A stretch of DNA of 64,000 bases from positions 6,947 through 70,946 of the forward strand of contig JAKISY010000010.1 of assembly GCA_021648365.1 (NCBI GenBank), in the 5' to 3' direction. Positions within the stretch are counted from its first letter, which is position 1. The number at the start of each line of letters is the position of its first letter. The notes below the pieces were generated by a model, which saw only the letters and a list, made by a program, of their open reading frames with translations, was not told the origin of the DNA and did not search any database. The position numbers and the translations under genes are program-made. This DNA comes from Verrucomicrobiales bacterium. Its GTDB lineage: Bacteria; Verrucomicrobiota; Verrucomicrobiia; Verrucomicrobiales; DEV007. Shown here in pieces: positions 62,477 to 64,000 of the stretch.

Positions 62477-63860
62477 GACAGTGCGCGAGGTTCTGGCGGA
62501 TGCTTTGGCGTTTCGTTTGCCGTATTCGATCTCAAGCGAGCAGCGCCAAGAGTGGCTTGAGCGGGTGATCGGATTAGTTGGTTTGCAGTCGCAGGTGGAT
62601 CAAAGCTGCGGAACGCTTTCTGGCGGGCAAAAACGCCGTTTGGCCTTAGCCGAGGAATTAATCGGCGATCCTCCCGTCTTGTTTCTTGATGAGTTAACCA
62701 GTGGTCTTGATCCCAACTCAGAGCTGGAAATGATGCGTTGGCTTCACAGGCTGGTTCGCGAAACTGGTAAAACCGTTGTCATGGTGACACATTCGGTGAA
62801 CAACCTGGATCAATGCGATCAAATCTTATTTCTGCACGAGGGAAACTTGCTTTATTCCGGGCCGCCTGATGGATTGTTACCCGGCTTCGGGTTTTCTACC
62901 ATCGAGGAGGTCTATGCCTCAGCAGGTAAATTTGCCCCAGTGTTGCAAGAGTCGGAGCCAGGTGAACTTCCCAAGCCTCAGCCCTTACGTTCCGCCCAGC
63001 CGGCAGGTAGTTTCTTCCAGTTTCCTGCATTGTTGCGCCGTCAATTCAGGTTATTATTTCGTGATCGTGGTCAACTGTGGTTACAAATATTATTGTTATT
63101 TAGTTTCCCTGCTTTAGTAGCCGTCTTTGCTCTGGATGGACTTCCTGCAGTGCAGAACCTTTCGATGAAAGTTGAAACTTCCGTGGTGGAGGGACTGGCA
63201 GCGCAGCTCAGGTATATGACCGATTCATTCGATGTGGCAGCCTTGGTTCAGGGACTGTCGATGTTTCAGGTGATTTTGCTAACTTTGATGGGAGCTAACA
63301 ACGGTGCACGTGAAATCGCAAAGGAGCGGCTCGTGTTGCACAAGGAGTTAAGGGCAGGGCTTTCGGCTTTTAGTTATTTGGCGACCAAAACCCTGCAGGT
63401 GATGCTTTTCAGTTTGGTTCAAAGTTTCTGGATGACTTGGGTCGTAAAGGAGATGTGTGGTTTTCCCGGTAGTTTCGGCGAGCAGTTTCTGACACTATTC
63501 ATGGCGACTCTGGCTATGAGCACTACTTGCCTGTTTTTTTCTGCCATTTCGAGTAGCCCTGAAAAGGCGTCGCTCCTGTCCACTTACCTGGTGGGTTTAC
63601 AGCTTCCTTTGTCTGGTGCCGTTCTCGCCCTGCCGGAGATCCTTCGTGTGATTACCCAGCCTTTTATTGCCGCCTATTGGGGCTGGAGTGGTTATCTTCG
63701 AAGCTTGGAGAGCTTTCGCCACTATGATGTGGTCCAACAGGTATCCAAAACGGCAATCGCGAGCTATTGGGTGGGGATCGTCGTGCTGGGCCTGCACGCC
63801 CTGTTGATGACAGTGGCCGCCTGGCTGGTGATTCGGCGGCAAAGAGAAAAACTGGCTTGA
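62130..63860 (+). CDS. ABC transporter, ATPase fused to ABC-2-type permease (ABCG-like)
   Basis: 576 residues from a GTG. ATPase domain first: Walker A IIGSSGCGKTT (about 58-68), Q loop GYLPQFSAFHDS, signature TLSGGQKRRLAL, Walker B VLFLDELTSGLDP, H loop VMVTHSVNN. Permease from about residue 305 with six hydrophobic segments (LWLQILLLFSFPALVAVFAL; FQVILLTLMGANNGAREIAKER, the conserved loop of ABCG transporters). It would work as a dimer, exporting lipid or polysaccharide-like substrates, or acting without export. Originally adjacent to the exported coiled-coil gene, now separated by the four-gene insert. Confidence 0.92.
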   Translation: MISEVATGVTSNTKVENEVPAVFVRDLYLSVPDHQKRGETKTLLNRVSFRVAPGTFTAIIGSSGCGKTTLVRLLAGLRNPTSGAIRLSGHDPRSLRVSLPLAIGYLPQFSAFHDSLTVREVLADALAFRLPYSISSEQRQEWLERVIGLVGLQSQVDQSCGTLSGGQKRRLALAEELIGDPPVLFLDELTSGLDPNSELEMMRWLHRLVRETGKTVVMVTHSVNNLDQCDQILFLHEGNLLYSGPPDGLLPGFGFSTIEEVYASAGKFAPVLQESEPGELPKPQPLRSAQPAGSFFQFPALLRRQFRLLFRDRGQLWLQILLLFSFPALVAVFALDGLPAVQNLSMKVETSVVEGLAAQLRYMTDSFDVAALVQGLSMFQVILLTLMGANNGAREIAKERLVLHKELRAGLSAFSYLATKTLQVMLFSLVQSFWMTWVVKEMCGFPGSFGEQFLTLFMATLAMSTTCLFFSAISSSPEKASLLSTYLVGLQLPLSGAVLALPEILRVITQPFIAAYWGWSGYLRSLESFRHYDVVQQVSKTAIASYWVGIVVLGLHALLMTVAAWLVIRRQREKLA

Positions 63861-63952
63861 GATGTTTCAGGTTAGCTATTATTTCAACTTTTCGTGCGGT
63901 TCGTTCGACAGGAACTTCTAGAATGAACGTGTTATATGTAATAAATGGACAA

Positions 63953-64000
63953 TGACGACTGTTTTTATTGGGTACGTTGATTTGGTTAGCCTTGCTTTAA
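63953..64000 (+). CDS. Possible start of a further gene (partial)
   Basis: An ATG at 63953 opens a frame (M-T-T-V-F-I-G-Y-V-D-L-V) that is still open at the window end. It is 92 bases after the ABC gene. Composition is hydrophobic. Sixteen codons do not allow identification; another frame in the same place is also possible. Confidence 0.25.

Overview
The window looks like the chromosome of a Gram-negative member of the Verrucomicrobiota (Planctomycetota less likely). This is inference from gene content: Tat-exported Gfo/Idh/MocA oxidoreductases, a DUF1080+ThuA fusion, a planctomycete-type cytochrome c domain lipoprotein, outer-membrane porins, Kdo synthesis (kdsD), and ribosomal proteins with long low-complexity tails. 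No 16S gene is present to prove it.

Region 1 (1-15.8 kb, minus strand) is a fused str-S10-spc ribosomal cluster. In transcription order it reads rpsL, rpsG, fusA, rpsJ, rplC, rplD, rplW, rplB, rpsS, an extra exported coiled-coil protein, rplV, rpsC, rplP, rpmC, rpsQ, rplN, rplX, rplE, rpsH, rplF, rplR, rpsE, rplO, secY. rpsN (S14) and rpmD (L30) are missing from their usual slots. S5, S3 and L22 carry low-complexity extensions.

Region 2 (16-22.3 kb, minus strand) holds a CAU tRNA, a chorismatase-TrhA pair, rpsU with a terminator, and a tgt-yajC-secDF cluster. Tgt has an altered zinc motif.

Region 3 (22.5-55.2 kb, mostly plus strand) is a mixed set: secreted proteins, an M42 peptidase, a glycoside-oxidation pair (DUF1080-ThuA plus Tat oxidoreductase), tRNA-Phe, recF, hisS, aspS, a PaaX/Cas2-like gene between two related long palindromes, a glycosyltransferase and kdsD. 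It continues with a toxin-antitoxin cassette bounded by a duplicated kdsD 3' end, efp, an HExxH membrane protein, a second Tat oxidoreductase, msrB, a beta-propeller protein, a porin, pssA, sufU/sufS, a ROK repressor beside an MFS transporter with a likely operator between them, and several gene remnants.

Region 4 (55.4-64 kb, plus strand) looks visibly more AT-rich. A membrane protein, a 685-residue exported coiled-coil protein and a fused ABC ATPase-permease appear to form one unit. That unit is split by four genes for secreted proteins (YD/Rhs-like, Cys-rich, unknown, DUF1573-like), which lie between two diverged copies of the junction between the coiled-coil gene and the ABC gene. This region, the palindrome-flanked PaaX/Cas2-like gene and the toxin-antitoxin cassette are the best candidates for undescribed mobile or modular systems.
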